12,614 nucleotides of DNA, taken from contig CALGFI010000076.1 in assembly GCA_937881155.1 (NCBI GenBank), positions 1 to 12,614 of the forward strand, written 5' to 3'. Shown here piece after piece: positions 1-7,603 of this stretch. The number at the start of each line of letters is the position of its first letter. Position 1 is the first letter of the stretch. The position numbers and the translations under genes were made by a program. The notes below the pieces were generated by a model that searched no databases, had not been told where the DNA came from, and saw only the letters and a program-made list of their open reading frames with translations. This stretch comes from an uncultured bacterium (GTDB lineage: Bacteria; Actinomycetota; UBA4738; HRBIN12).

Positions 1-203
1 CCTCATGCGCGATGCCCGGTGGATAGGATAGGCACCGAACCTACCTGAAACGCGCTCTACTGCCCCCGCACTCAGGCTCTCGTGCACCTCTTCCCGGGGC
101 AGGAAATCCCGAAACTACAGGCTGACGATCGATCGACACGACAACCGCCTTGACCTCCGCCAGCTCGAGTCCGCCGCGAACGGTGACGCGATCGACCAAC
201 AGT
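1..203. other. Upstream region without a convincing gene
   Basis: All three plus frames meet stops early, and no tRNA-like or repeat structure stands out. On the minus strand, one frame from about 200 down to about 60 reads plausibly for its first 20 or so codons. It has a TAA directly in front and only a TTG or CTG start, and its later third positions are not GC-rich, so I do not call it. A minus-strand TATCCT (25-30) and an ATG at 6 could mark a divergent gene running off the left edge. That is only a possibility. Confidence 0.4.
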
Positions 204-209
204 TAGCAT
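204..209 (+). promoter_or_regulatory. Putative -10 box (TAGCAT) for a leaderless aminotransferase mRNA
   Basis: TAGCAT fits the actinobacterial -10 pattern TAnnnT and ends 6 nt before the ATG at 216. There is no purine-rich Shine-Dalgarno stretch between it and the start. If transcription begins about 7 nt past the box, the mRNA starts at or next to the ATG and would be leaderless. No good -35 hexamer is visible at 16-18 nt. The same hexamer occurs ahead of the small ORF at 12478. Confidence 0.5.
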
Positions 210-215
210 CCGCCC

Positions 216-1379
216 ATGCCGAACGTCCGTCCATCCCGGCGCACCGAGTCGTTCACCGAGTCCGTTATCCGCGAGATGACGCGCCTCGCGATGGAGCACG
301 ACGCCATCAACCTGGCGCAGGGCTTTCCGGACTTCCCCGCGCCCGAGGAGGTCAAGCAGGCCGCCAAGGACGCGATCGACGCCGACCTGAACCAGTACCC
401 GATCACGTGGGGCGAGCCGGAGCTCCGCGGCGCGATCGCCGCTCATTACGAGCGGCGTTATGGAATGCACGTGGATCCGCTAGCGCAGCTCTGCGTCACG
501 TGCGGCTCTACAGAGGCCATGATCGCGTCGCTCCTCGGCGTGATCGATCCGGGCGACGAGGTCGTCATCTTCGAGCCCTACTACGAGAACTACGGGCCGG
601 ACACGATCCTGTCGGGCGCCGTGCCTCGGTACGTCTCGCTCCGGGCACCCGATTGGACGTTCGACGAGATGGAACTTGCGAACGCGTTCGGGCCGCGAAC
701 GCGCGGGATCGTCCTCAACACACCGAACAACCCGACCGGAAAGGTGTTCACGCGCGAGGAGCTCGAACAGATCGCGGCGCTCTGCCAGAAGTGGGACGTG
801 ATCGCGTTCACCGACGAGATCTACGAGCACATCGTCTACGACGGCGCGCAGCACGTGCCGATCGCCACCGTCCCCGGGATGGAGGACCGAACGGTCACGA
901 TCAGCGCGCTGTCCAAAACGTATGCCGTGACCGGATGGCGCGTCGGCTGGGCGATCGCGCCGCCGGCGCTCGTGCCCGGGATCCGGAAGGTCCACGACTT
1001 CCTGGCGGTCGGTGCGCCGACGCCGCTGCAGCACGCCGGTGCGACCGCCCTCAACCTGCCCGACACGTACTACGCGCGCATGGCGGAGGAGTACGCCGAT
1101 CGGCGAGAGCTCATGATGAAGACGCTGTGGGATCACGGGTTCGAGGCCCAGCCGCCGCGAGGCGCGTACTACGTGATGGCGGGGATCTCGCACCTCGGCC
1201 TGGGCGACGACACGCAGACGGCCGAACACCTGACGCGGGAGATCGGGGTGGCCGTCGTGCCCGGCTCGTCGTTCTTCTCCGATCCCTCGCTCGGTCACGC
1301 GCTCGTGCGTTTCTCGTTCTGCAAGAAGCTCGAGACGCTGGAGGAAGCCGCTCGGCGTTTGGAGAAGCTCCGGACGTAG
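216..1379 (+). CDS. PLP-dependent aminotransferase, class I/II (kynurenine/methionine aminotransferase-like)
   Basis: This 387-residue protein is a fold-type I aminotransferase, which moves an amino group between an amino acid and a 2-oxo acid in the cytoplasm using pyridoxal phosphate. Visible signatures are an N-terminal NLAQGFPDF segment (32-40), GSTEA at 97-101 for cofactor phosphate contact, NTPNNPTGK (168-176, with N172), the aspartate D200 in FTDEIYE that pairs with the pyridine nitrogen, Y203, the Schiff-base lysine K234 in SALSKTYAVTGWRVG, R242 for phosphate, and R365 (VRFSF) for the substrate carboxylate. All key residues are present and the length is typical. The N-terminal pattern matches the kynurenine/glutamine-K/methionine aminotransferase branch, but the substrate cannot be fixed. 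The ATG at 216 is preceded by a -10-like box and no Shine-Dalgarno, so translation is probably leaderless. It converges on the Pot-type operon with only 5 bp between stop codons, so a link to polyamine breakdown is possible. Putrescine aminotransferases, however, normally belong to class III. Confidence 0.9.
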   Translation: MPNVRPSRRTESFTESVIREMTRLAMEHDAINLAQGFPDFPAPEEVKQAAKDAIDADLNQYPITWGEPELRGAIAAHYERRYGMHVDPLAQLCVTCGSTEAMIASLLGVIDPGDEVVIFEPYYENYGPDTILSGAVPRYVSLRAPDWTFDEMELANAFGPRTRGIVLNTPNNPTGKVFTREELEQIAALCQKWDVIAFTDEIYEHIVYDGAQHVPIATVPGMEDRTVTISALSKTYAVTGWRVGWAIAPPALVPGIRKVHDFLAVGAPTPLQHAGATALNLPDTYYARMAEEYADRRELMMKTLWDHGFEAQPPRGAYYVMAGISHLGLGDDTQTAEHLTREIGVAVVPGSSFFSDPSLGHALVRFSFCKKLETLEEAARRLEKLRT

Positions 1380-1384
1380 CTGGC

Positions 1385-2194
1385 TCAGCCGCGATCGCGC
1401 TCGAGCGTTGCGGGATCCGCACCGAGGAACCTCAGCAGGTTCCCGAACATCGCTGCGAACGTGAACACCGTCGCGGCGACGACGATGAACACGATCGTCA
1501 CCGACGCGATCGTCGGCGTGAACCCGTAGCGCAGGCTGTTGAAGATCTTGATCGGCAGCGTTTGGACGGAGAACCCGGCGACGAGGAACGAGATGATGTA
1601 CTCGTTCAGCGACAGCACGAACGCAGCGGCGTAGCCCGTGACCATCGACGGCACGAGCAGCGGCAGCGTGATCGTTCGGAACGTCGTCCGCGGGTTCGCC
1701 CCTAGCGTCTGCGCGGCCTCTCGGAGCGCCGGGTCCATCGTCTCCATGCCAAGCGAGATCGCGATCAACGGCAAGGTCGAGAAGAAGACCCCGTGGGCGA
1801 TGATCACGTTCTCGATGCGGCCGACGTGCCCGGTGGCGTTCCAGAACACCTGCAGGGCGAGCGCGGTGATCACCGGCGGCAGCAGGAACGGCAGGATGCC
1901 CAGCGAGTACAGGAGCGGCGTGAGGCGGATCCGGTACGCCCGGAGCACGTAGGCGAGAGGCGTGGCGACGGCCACGGCGAGGGCCGCGCTTGCGGTGGCG
2001 ATGACGAGGCTGGTGACGATCGCGTCGCGCCATTCGGCGTCCGTCCATAGTGCGCCGTACCACGCGAGCGAGAACCCTTCGGGCGGAAAGTCCATGTACC
2101 GGTTCTCGTTGATCGACACGATCGCCACCACCACGAGCGGGGCGAACAGGAACACGATCGTGAACGCCGTCACGAACCACTTGAGCGCTCGCAT
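1385..2194 (-). CDS. potC: ABC transporter permease, PotC-like (spermidine/putrescine family)
   Basis: This 269-residue integral membrane protein is the second permease of a polyamine-type ABC importer. It begins with a charged MRALKW stub and a first membrane helix (about 8-29), then an external segment, and further helices near 58-85, 93-117, 130-150, 180-208 and 229-255. The cytoplasmic EAA loop that docks on the ATPase is clear: E159-A-A-161, G165 and a following proline-rich stretch (EAAQTLGANP). The start is set at the ATG whose A is also the last base of the upstream permease's TGA (TGATG, 2192-2196), which implies termination-reinitiation coupling. An in-frame extension further upstream exists but lies inside the previous gene and lacks membrane character. 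The length fits PotC (about 265 residues). The transported compound is inferred from family and neighbours; related permeases also move iron, thiamine or phosphonates. Confidence 0.88.
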   Translation of the reverse strand: MRALKWFVTAFTIVFLFAPLVVVAIVSINENRYMDFPPEGFSLAWYGALWTDAEWRDAIVTSLVIATASAALAVAVATPLAYVLRAYRIRLTPLLYSLGILPFLLPPVITALALQVFWNATGHVGRIENVIIAHGVFFSTLPLIAISLGMETMDPALREAAQTLGANPRTTFRTITLPLLVPSMVTGYAAAFVLSLNEYIISFLVAGFSVQTLPIKIFNSLRYGFTPTIASVTIVFIVVAATVFTFAAMFGNLLRFLGADPATLERDRG

Positions 2195-3051
2195 CAGGCG
2201 ACTCGCCGGGTCCGCGACTCGATCAGCGCGACGACGCCGACCACGACCAGGGAAAGGGCCGTGAGGAAGATCGCCATCGCCGACGCGAACGGCACGTTCG
2301 CGTTGAACGATGCCTGGTCGGAGATGAAGACGGACAGCGTCCAGTGCTCCGGCCGCCCGAGGAGCGCCGCGATCAGGTACGACCCGAGCGTGAACACGAA
2401 CACGAGCAGGAACCCCGCCATGATCACCGGTCGCGAGATCGGCACGACGACCGTCCAGAACGTCCGCCACGGCGACGCTCCCAGCGTCTGGGCGGCCTCG
2501 GTCACCTCCCGGTCCAAGCGTGTGAGCGACGGGTACAGGGTGAGGACGCAGTACGGGAACGCGATGTAGGACAGGCCGAGCAACACGGCAATGAAGCTCG
2601 GCTGATACGCCACCGGTTCGTTCATCGCGCCCAGCCACACCAGGATGTTCGAGATGCCCGCGGCACGCCCGAGGAGCACGCTCCAGGTGAACGCCACGAT
2701 GACCTCGGAGAGCGAGAGCGCGGAGAGCACCAGGATGAGCAGCGCGACGTGGGGACGCCGCCGCATCCGCGTCAGGAAGTACGTGAACGGGAACGCGATC
2801 GCGATGCACGCAGCGCCGGCGAGCAGGCAGATCCCGATCGAGAACGCCGCCCGCTCCAGGAACACGTCGGACAGGAGCCGCTGCCAGCTGGCGACCTCGA
2901 ACGCCGGCTCGTAGAACCCGCCCTGGATGCGCCGGTAGAACGAGGTCGCCACGATCATCCCGAACGGGATGAGGAAGAAGACGGCGAGGACGGCGATCGG
3001 GATCGCCAGGACCCCGTAGGTGGCGGGCGTCGGATCTCGCCGCTCACTCAT
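2194..3051 (-). CDS. potB: ABC transporter permease, PotB-like (spermidine/putrescine family)
   Basis: This 285-residue inner-membrane permease is the partner of the PotC-like protein downstream. After a polar N-terminus (MSERRDPTPA) come a first helix at about 12-35, a periplasm-facing loop (about 40-68), and helices near 70-95, 102-128, 150-172, 208-230 and 258-277. The EAA motif for ATPase docking is at 185-191 (EAAQTLG). The ATG overlaps the ATPase stop as ATGA (3048-3051), and its own TGA overlaps the next ATG by one base, so the three transport genes are tightly coupled. Candidate starts further upstream lie inside the ATPase gene and give a basic, non-membrane extension, so they were not used. 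Assignment to the PotB/PotC type rests on the two-permease, ATPase and binding-protein set beside an agmatinase. Confidence 0.88.
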   Translation of the reverse strand: MSERRDPTPATYGVLAIPIAVLAVFFLIPFGMIVATSFYRRIQGGFYEPAFEVASWQRLLSDVFLERAAFSIGICLLAGAACIAIAFPFTYFLTRMRRRPHVALLILVLSALSLSEVIVAFTWSVLLGRAAGISNILVWLGAMNEPVAYQPSFIAVLLGLSYIAFPYCVLTLYPSLTRLDREVTEAAQTLGASPWRTFWTVVVPISRPVIMAGFLLVFVFTLGSYLIAALLGRPEHWTLSVFISDQASFNANVPFASAMAIFLTALSLVVVGVVALIESRTRRVA

Positions 3052-4112
3052 CCGCGCACCACGACGCAGGCCTGGGGCGGGAATCTGACGGTGACCCGGT
3101 CGCCCTGCTCGACCGGCACGCGATCGCGAGGACTTCCCGCAACGACGACGTTCTCGTCCAGGCCGCAGTCGACGTAGCACTCGAACAGCTCGCCGAGGTC
3201 GCGGACGAACACGACCGTGCCGAGGATGCCGTTCGACTCGTCCGTCTCACCTCTCGAGAGGTGTGTGTCTTCCGGCCTGACCGAGATCAGCACCTCGTCG
3301 CCCTCGTGTGCTGCCGTGCCACCTTCGACCCGCAGCGCGCCCCCCTCGACGCCGACGCGTCCGTCCGGGAGCGCCCTTCCCCTCAGCAGGTTCGTGCTGC
3401 CGATGAACCGCGCGACGAACGCAGTCGCAGGTCGGCGGTAGACCTCCAGCGGTGGACCCACCTGCTCCACGCGCCCCGCGTCCATCACGACAACGAGGTC
3501 GGACATCGTCATCGCCTCGCGCTGGTCGTGCGTGACCATGATCGTCGTGATCCCCAGCTGCTGCTGCAGCAGCCGGAGCTCGACCTGGAGCTGCTCGCGG
3601 AGGTTCGCGTCGAGCGCAGACAGCGGTTCGTCGAGCAGGAACAGCTTTGGAGCCAGGGCGAGGGCGCGGGCCGTGGCCACCCGCTGGCGCTGCCCGCCCG
3701 AGAGCTGCGAGATCCGGCGGTCCCCCATCCCCTCCAAAGAGACGAGCCCGAGCAGCTCGTCGACGCGCACTCGGCTCTCGCGGTCGCCGACGCCCCGGAT
3801 CCGAATGCCGTACGCGATGTTCCCCGCGACGGAGAGGTGGGGAAACAGCGCGAGCGTCTGGAAGACCATCCCGATGTCGCGCAGGTGCGGCGGTCGATCG
3901 GTGATGTCGGCGCCGTCGAGGTAGACGCGGCCCTCCGTCGGCTTCTCCAGCCCCGCGATCATCCGGAGCATCGTGGTCTTGCCGCACCCGGACGGCCCCA
4001 GGAACGAGATCAGCTTGCCCGGCGGCAGCTCGAGGTCGACGCCGGCGACCGCTTCCACGTCGCCGAAGTGCTTGACGAGTCCCTCGAGCTTCAGTCCTCC
4101 GCGTGCGTCCAC
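3048..4112 (-). CDS. potA: ABC transporter ATP-binding protein, PotA-like
   Basis: This 354-residue ATPase powers the PotBC-type importer from the cytoplasmic face. The nucleotide-binding domain (about 5-240) has Walker A GPSGCGKT (39-46), Q-loop Q85 (VFQTLALFP), signature LSGGQ (137-141), Walker B LFLLDEP (157-163) with catalytic E162, and the H-loop H195 (THDQ). A C-terminal TOBE-type regulatory domain follows (about 275-350, from ISVRPEDTHL), as in PotA, CysA and FbpC. The start is GTG at 4110-4112, 10 nt after the stop of the binding-protein gene. No strong Shine-Dalgarno is visible, so translation probably relies on the gene upstream. It sits between the binding protein and the permeases. 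Iron(III) or thiamine importer ATPases look alike; the polyamine call comes from context. Confidence 0.9.
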   Translation of the reverse strand: MDARGGLKLEGLVKHFGDVEAVAGVDLELPPGKLISFLGPSGCGKTTMLRMIAGLEKPTEGRVYLDGADITDRPPHLRDIGMVFQTLALFPHLSVAGNIAYGIRIRGVGDRESRVRVDELLGLVSLEGMGDRRISQLSGGQRQRVATARALALAPKLFLLDEPLSALDANLREQLQVELRLLQQQLGITTIMVTHDQREAMTMSDLVVVMDAGRVEQVGPPLEVYRRPATAFVARFIGSTNLLRGRALPDGRVGVEGGALRVEGGTAAHEGDEVLISVRPEDTHLSRGETDESNGILGTVVFVRDLGELFECYVDCGLDENVVVAGSPRDRVPVEQGDRVTVRFPPQACVVVRG

Positions 4113-4122
4113 GTCACGGTCG

Positions 4123-5292
4123 CTACGAGAGCATCATCTCCGTCCACTGCTGGTCGATGAAGTCCTCGAACTGGTCGTAGATCTCGTACTTCGGACGCAG
4201 CGCGGCGTCGGGACCGGGACCACCGACCGCCTCGTACTCCTTCTCGGTGAGGTCCATCGTTTCCTTCCGCGCGGTCGGCGTGGTGCCGAGCGTTCGCGCC
4301 AGCTCCGCCTGCACCTCGGGCCGGCAGAAGTAGTCGATGAACGCGACGCAGCCGCCGACGTTTTCGGTCGTCCTGGTCACCGCCCAGAACCCCGAGTCCA
4401 GGACCGCGCCCTCGTCGGGGAACACGCTTCGCAGTGGCTCGCCCTGCGACGCCGCGAACGTCGTGATGTCGTGATAGAACTGCCCGAGCGACACCTCACC
4501 CGTGTTGAACGCTTGCTGCGCCTGCGCCTCGTCGCGGTAGAACAGCTTGACGTTCGGCTTGACCTCTTGAAGCTTCGTCATCACCTCGACGATGCCGTCC
4601 TCGGTGTCGAGGATGTCGTAGCCGTCGAAGTACAACGTCGCGGTGATCTCGAGCAGATACGAGTTCGCCGCGTTCCGCAGCAGGGCCAGCTCGTTCTCCC
4701 ATTCGGAGTCCCAGAACGCGCTCCAACTGGTGGGACTCTCCGGCACCCGCTCGGTGTTCGAGACGATCGTGATGTACCAGGACACGTTGCCGACGCCGGT
4801 GACGAGGCCGTCGTCGGTCGTCCGGATGTAGCCCTCGGCGATGTTGTCGGCGTTCGTGAGGTTCGAGACGTCGTACGTCGCCAGGATGTCGCCGTTGATC
4901 GCGCGCTGGATCCCCACGCCGGAGAGCATCGAGATGTCGGCCGGTGGAGGAGTCCCGGAGTCGACCGCCTGCTTCAGCTGAACCACCCAGACCTCCGACG
5001 TCGGCTGTTCGACGGATTCGACCTCGACGCCGGTCTCCTTCGTGAACGCCGGATACATCGCCGCGAAGTTCTCCTCGAAGAACCCGCCGTACGTGCTGAC
5101 CTTGATGCTGGTGCCCTCGAGATCGCCGGTCGGGATCGCGGTCGCAGACGGGCTCGCGCCGCCTCCCGCCTGCTGCTCCGGCCCGCGGCCGCACGCCGCC
5201 AGCAGCGCCGGGAGCGAAAGGCCGACCGCGCCGGCAGCCGGCGCGCGCCTGAGCAGGTCCCTACGAGTGATCCTCCTCTCGCGGTCCACCAT
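4123..5292 (-). CDS. potD: Extracellular solute-binding lipoprotein, PotD-like
   Basis: This 389-residue substrate receptor would feed the importer encoded downstream. Starting from the ATG at 5292 it has a twin-arginine export motif (T9-R10-R11-D12-L13-L14), a hydrophobic stretch, and a lipobox LLAAC ending at C34. A low-complexity Gly/Ala/Ser/Pro linker follows to about residue 55, then a family 1 periplasmic-binding fold starting with TSIKVSTYGG. Folded export by Tat and lipid anchoring at C34 are expected for an actinobacterial lipoprotein. The start is supported by an AG-rich ribosome site (5296-5304) just upstream; a longer frame to 5349 lacks this and would bury the signal peptide. It lies 69 nt after the agmatinase gene and 10 nt before the ATPase gene. 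Specificity for putrescine, spermidine or agmatine is inferred, and other PotD-like proteins bind different small cations or acids. Confidence 0.87.
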   Translation of the reverse strand: MVDRERRITRRDLLRRAPAAGAVGLSLPALLAACGRGPEQQAGGGASPSATAIPTGDLEGTSIKVSTYGGFFEENFAAMYPAFTKETGVEVESVEQPTSEVWVVQLKQAVDSGTPPPADISMLSGVGIQRAINGDILATYDVSNLTNADNIAEGYIRTTDDGLVTGVGNVSWYITIVSNTERVPESPTSWSAFWDSEWENELALLRNAANSYLLEITATLYFDGYDILDTEDGIVEVMTKLQEVKPNVKLFYRDEAQAQQAFNTGEVSLGQFYHDITTFAASQGEPLRSVFPDEGAVLDSGFWAVTRTTENVGGCVAFIDYFCRPEVQAELARTLGTTPTARKETMDLTEKEYEAVGGPGPDAALRPKYEIYDQFEDFIDQQWTEMMLS

Positions 5293-5295
5293 GCG

Positions 5296-5304
5296 CCCCC
5301 TCTC
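5296..5304 (-). promoter_or_regulatory. Ribosome binding site of the binding-protein gene
   Basis: On the minus strand the sequence GAGAGGGGG ends 3 nt before the ATG at 5292, and its GAGG core is about 7 nt away. This decides the start in favour of the ATG at 5292 over the in-frame ATG at 5349. It contrasts with the Shine-Dalgarno-free starts of the first-in-unit genes in this window. Confidence 0.65.
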
Positions 5305-5361
5305 TGGTCGTTCATCGATGACCATCGCGGTTCGCGCCGCCGAGCGCAAGCCAAGCGGTTC

Positions 5362-6345
5362 TTACGTACGGTCGGCCGCGAACAGCGCGATGAGCTCGTA
5401 CGCGATGTGTGATGCGGCAACCGCCGTGATCTCGGCATGGTCGTACGCCGGCGCGACCTCGACGATGTCGGCTCCCGCGAGATCGAGGCCTCGAAGGCCG
5501 CGGAGGATGCCCAACATCTCCCGGCTGGTCATGCCTCCCGCCTCGGGCGTCCCCGTTCCCGGCGCGAACGCCGGGTCGAGCGCGTCGATGTCGATCGAGA
5601 CGTAGACGGGCGCGTCGCCGACGCGTTCGCGGATCCGCCCGGCGACGGCGTCGATCCCCTCCGACAGGATGTCGAGCGCCGTCACGATGCGGAACCCGAA
5701 GCTCGCGTCGTCGACGAGGTCCTGCGCCGAGAACAGCGGGCCGCGGATCGCGAGGTGGATCGAGCGGTCCTCGAGGAGCAATCCCTCCTCCCACGCGCGA
5801 CGGAACGGCGTCCCGTGCGTGTAGGACGCGCCGAAGTACGTGTCCCACGTGTCGAGGTGCGCGTCGAAGTGCACGAGCGCGAGCGGCCCGCGTTGCTCTC
5901 GGAGCGAGCGGAGCAGCGGCAGGGCGATCGTGTGGTCGCCGCCGATACAGACGAGCCGTCCCACCTCGTCACGTAACTCGGTGGCGTGCCGCTCGATCTG
6001 CCCGATCGCCTCGTCGATCGAGAAGGGGTTGCACGCGATGTCGCCGGCGTCGACGACCTGCTGCGCGGCGAACGGCTTCACGTCGAGTCCCGGGTGGTAC
6101 GCGCGGAGCAGTCGAGACGCGTTCCGCACCGCGATGGGCCCGAACCGCGCGCCGGGCCGATAGGTCACGCCCGAGTCGAACGGGACGCCGAGGACGGCGA
6201 CGTCGGCGCGACCGACCTCGTCCAGACGCGGCAGTCGAGCGAACGTCGACGGACCGGCGAAGCGAGGGATCTTGAGAGGATCGAGCGGGCCTCGGGGGGT
6301 CTCCGGTTCGCTCGTTGAGGCCGGCGGACCCGAGGACTCGTCCAT
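5362..6345 (-). CDS. speB: Agmatinase-family ureohydrolase
   Basis: This 327-residue binuclear manganese hydrolase of the arginase/agmatinase family would split the guanidino group of agmatine, or a similar compound, into urea plus an amine (putrescine from agmatine) in the cytoplasm. All six expected metal ligands are visible: H138 in GGDHT, D161, H163 and D165 in FDAHLD, and D252 and D254 in SIDIDALDP. Family blocks VPFDSGVTYRPGARFGP (54-70), THGTPFRRA (176-184) and GTGTPEAGG (263-271) are intact. The sequence resembles Streptomyces proteins annotated as agmatinase, but guanidinobutyrase and guanidinopropionase share these motifs. The ATG at 6345 has a TAnnnT box 10 nt upstream and no Shine-Dalgarno. 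It is the first gene of the run leading into the Pot-type transporter, 69 nt ahead of the binding protein, which argues for coordinated uptake and hydrolysis. Confidence 0.9.
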   Translation of the reverse strand: MDESSGPPASTSEPETPRGPLDPLKIPRFAGPSTFARLPRLDEVGRADVAVLGVPFDSGVTYRPGARFGPIAVRNASRLLRAYHPGLDVKPFAAQQVVDAGDIACNPFSIDEAIGQIERHATELRDEVGRLVCIGGDHTIALPLLRSLREQRGPLALVHFDAHLDTWDTYFGASYTHGTPFRRAWEEGLLLEDRSIHLAIRGPLFSAQDLVDDASFGFRIVTALDILSEGIDAVAGRIRERVGDAPVYVSIDIDALDPAFAPGTGTPEAGGMTSREMLGILRGLRGLDLAGADIVEVAPAYDHAEITAVAASHIAYELIALFAADRT

Positions 6346-6355
6346 CGCGCGGTGC

Positions 6356-6361
6356 AGCGTA
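6356..6361 (-). promoter_or_regulatory. Putative -10 box (TACGCT) ahead of the agmatinase gene
   Basis: On the minus strand TACGCT fits TAnnnT and ends 10 nt before the agmatinase ATG. There is no Shine-Dalgarno in the interval, which reads GCACCGCGCG. The mRNA would be leaderless or carry only a few untranslated bases. It would drive the agmatinase and Pot-type operon from within the 93-bp gap after rtcB. Confidence 0.4.
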
Positions 6362-6389
6362 GTCCGTCGAGCCCGCTCGCCGCGACGAG

Positions 6390-6413
6390 GCCGGTCCCGT
6401 CGCCCCTACCGGC
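6390..6413 (-). terminator. Weak inverted repeat downstream of rtcB
   Basis: GCCGGT (6390-6395) and ACCGGC (6408-6413) can pair over a 12-nt loop, about 25 nt past the rtcB stop on the minus strand. No T-tract follows, so this is at best a poor intrinsic terminator. It lies before the agmatinase promoter candidate and could separate the two transcription units. Confidence 0.2.
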
Positions 6414-6438
6414 AAACTGGTCTACGACATCAACCTCT

Positions 6439-7593
6439 TCACGTCGTGCCCTTGTAGTTGGCGAGCGCCCGCAGCTCGTACGCGATCTCGACCAGATCGG
6501 CCTGGTCGCGCATGACGACGTCGATCGGCTTGTACGCCGACGGCGCCTCGTCGAGGAGCTGCTCCGCGTGCTCGTGCTGCCAAGCCGCGTCGCCCATCGC
6601 CGTCGCGAACTCATCGAGGGAAAGGGTCTTCCGCGCTCGCGAGCGCGACATCGCGCGCCCCGCTCCGTGTGAGCACGACTCGTACGAGTCGGGATTGCCG
6701 AGCCCGCGGACGACGAACGACCGCTGGCCCATCGCGGCCGGGATCAGTCCCCACTCGCCCCTGCCGGCTCGGATCGCGCCCTTGCGCGTGATCCATCGCT
6801 CCCGACCGCCGTGACGTTCAAGCTCCGTGTAGTTGTGGTGGCAGTTCACCTCGAACGTCGCGTCGACGTCGCGCCCGAGGGCGTTCGCGGCGACGGCGTG
6901 CGTCGACTCCAGCATCAGCTCCCGGTTCCGGAGCGCGTATCGCTGCGACCATCTGAGGTCGCTCAGGTAGGCATCGAACTCCGGTGTCCCCTCGTCCAGC
7001 CACGCGAGCTCCCGGTCCGGCAGCGGATACGCGCACGTCTCCTTCGCGATGCGCGTGTGCATCGTCGCCAGGATGTTGCCCGCGCCCCGCGATCCCGAGT
7101 GCAACAGGATCCATACGAACCCCTCTTCATCCGCCGCGAGCTCGACGAAGTGGTTACCTGAGCCGAGCGTCCCGAGCTGGTCCATCGCCTTCGTCACGTC
7201 GCGCAGCCTCGGCGGCGGCGGGTTCTCCTCGAACCACGCCTCCGCCTCCGCCTTTGCCGAGGCGTGCCACTTGCCGAGGCCCGCGGGAACGGCCTTGCGC
7301 ATCGATCGGATCCACGAGCGGAGGTGATCCGGCGTGAGCTCGTCCGCCGTGAGGTCGAGACGACGGGCGGCCATCCCGCAGCCGATGTCGACACCCACCG
7401 CGCTCGGGATGACCGCACCGTTCGTGGGAATGACCGATCCGACCACGGCGCCCTTCCCCAGGTGCGCGTCGGACATGAGCGCGACGTGTCCGTCGACGAT
7501 GGGGAGGTCGGCGGAACGCCGCGCCTGCTGTTCGGTCTCGGGTTCGAGGATGCTCGCCCACGACAGGACGTGTTCGCCCAGCCTGGTTGGCAC
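6439..7593 (-). CDS. rtcB: RNA-splicing/repair ligase RtcB
   Basis: This 384-residue GTP- and manganese-dependent RNA ligase joins 3'-phosphate or 2',3'-cyclic-phosphate ends to 5'-hydroxyl ends via a covalent histidine-GMP. Conserved pieces in order are SDAHLGKGAVVGSV (41-54), the metal-site GVDIGCG (67-73; D69, C72), GTLGSGNHF (141-149; N147, H148), LLHSGSRG (163-170; H165), CHHNY (251-255), and SHGAGRAMSR (308-317) with the guanylated nucleophile H309. It ends in YKGTT, a near-terminal Lys-Gly like the usual end of the family. At 384 residues it is slightly shorter than E. coli RtcB (408) and has no intein. The start is GTG at 7593 with GAAGGGA about 10 nt upstream. It follows the acetyltransferase gene by 35 nt. 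No archease or rtcA is in view, so RNA or tRNA repair is known for the family and inferred here. Confidence 0.93.
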   Translation of the reverse strand: MPTRLGEHVLSWASILEPETEQQARRSADLPIVDGHVALMSDAHLGKGAVVGSVIPTNGAVIPSAVGVDIGCGMAARRLDLTADELTPDHLRSWIRSMRKAVPAGLGKWHASAKAEAEAWFEENPPPPRLRDVTKAMDQLGTLGSGNHFVELAADEEGFVWILLHSGSRGAGNILATMHTRIAKETCAYPLPDRELAWLDEGTPEFDAYLSDLRWSQRYALRNRELMLESTHAVAANALGRDVDATFEVNCHHNYTELERHGGRERWITRKGAIRAGRGEWGLIPAAMGQRSFVVRGLGNPDSYESCSHGAGRAMSRSRARKTLSLDEFATAMGDAAWQHEHAEQLLDEAPSAYKPIDVVMRDQADLVEIAYELRALANYKGTT

Positions 7594-7603
7594 CCGGTCA
7601 GCG

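Noticed and set aside
60..202. Minus-strand frame reading VDRVTVRGGLELAEVKAV upstream of the aminotransferase
   Set aside because: The first codons look coding-like, but a TAA precedes it directly, only TTG or CTG could start it, the later codons lose GC-rich third positions, and it covers the aminotransferase promoter.
480..2180. Very long minus-strand open frame (566 codons) across the aminotransferase and PotC-like permease
   Set aside because: It is antisense to the aminotransferase, overlaps the permease in another frame, and translates to Arg/Asp/His-rich sequence with no domain, typical of shadow frames in GC-rich DNA.
2195..2809. N-terminal extension of the PotC-like protein by about 205 codons
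   Set aside because: It lies wholly inside the PotB-like gene in another frame, is His/Arg-rich and has no membrane character. The ATG at 2194 is coupled to the upstream stop.
3973..5412. Long plus-strand open frame (479 codons) opposite the binding-protein gene
   Set aside because: It is antisense to a gene with clear signal peptide, lipobox and fold motifs. Its own translation is low-complexity Arg/Val/Asp-rich.
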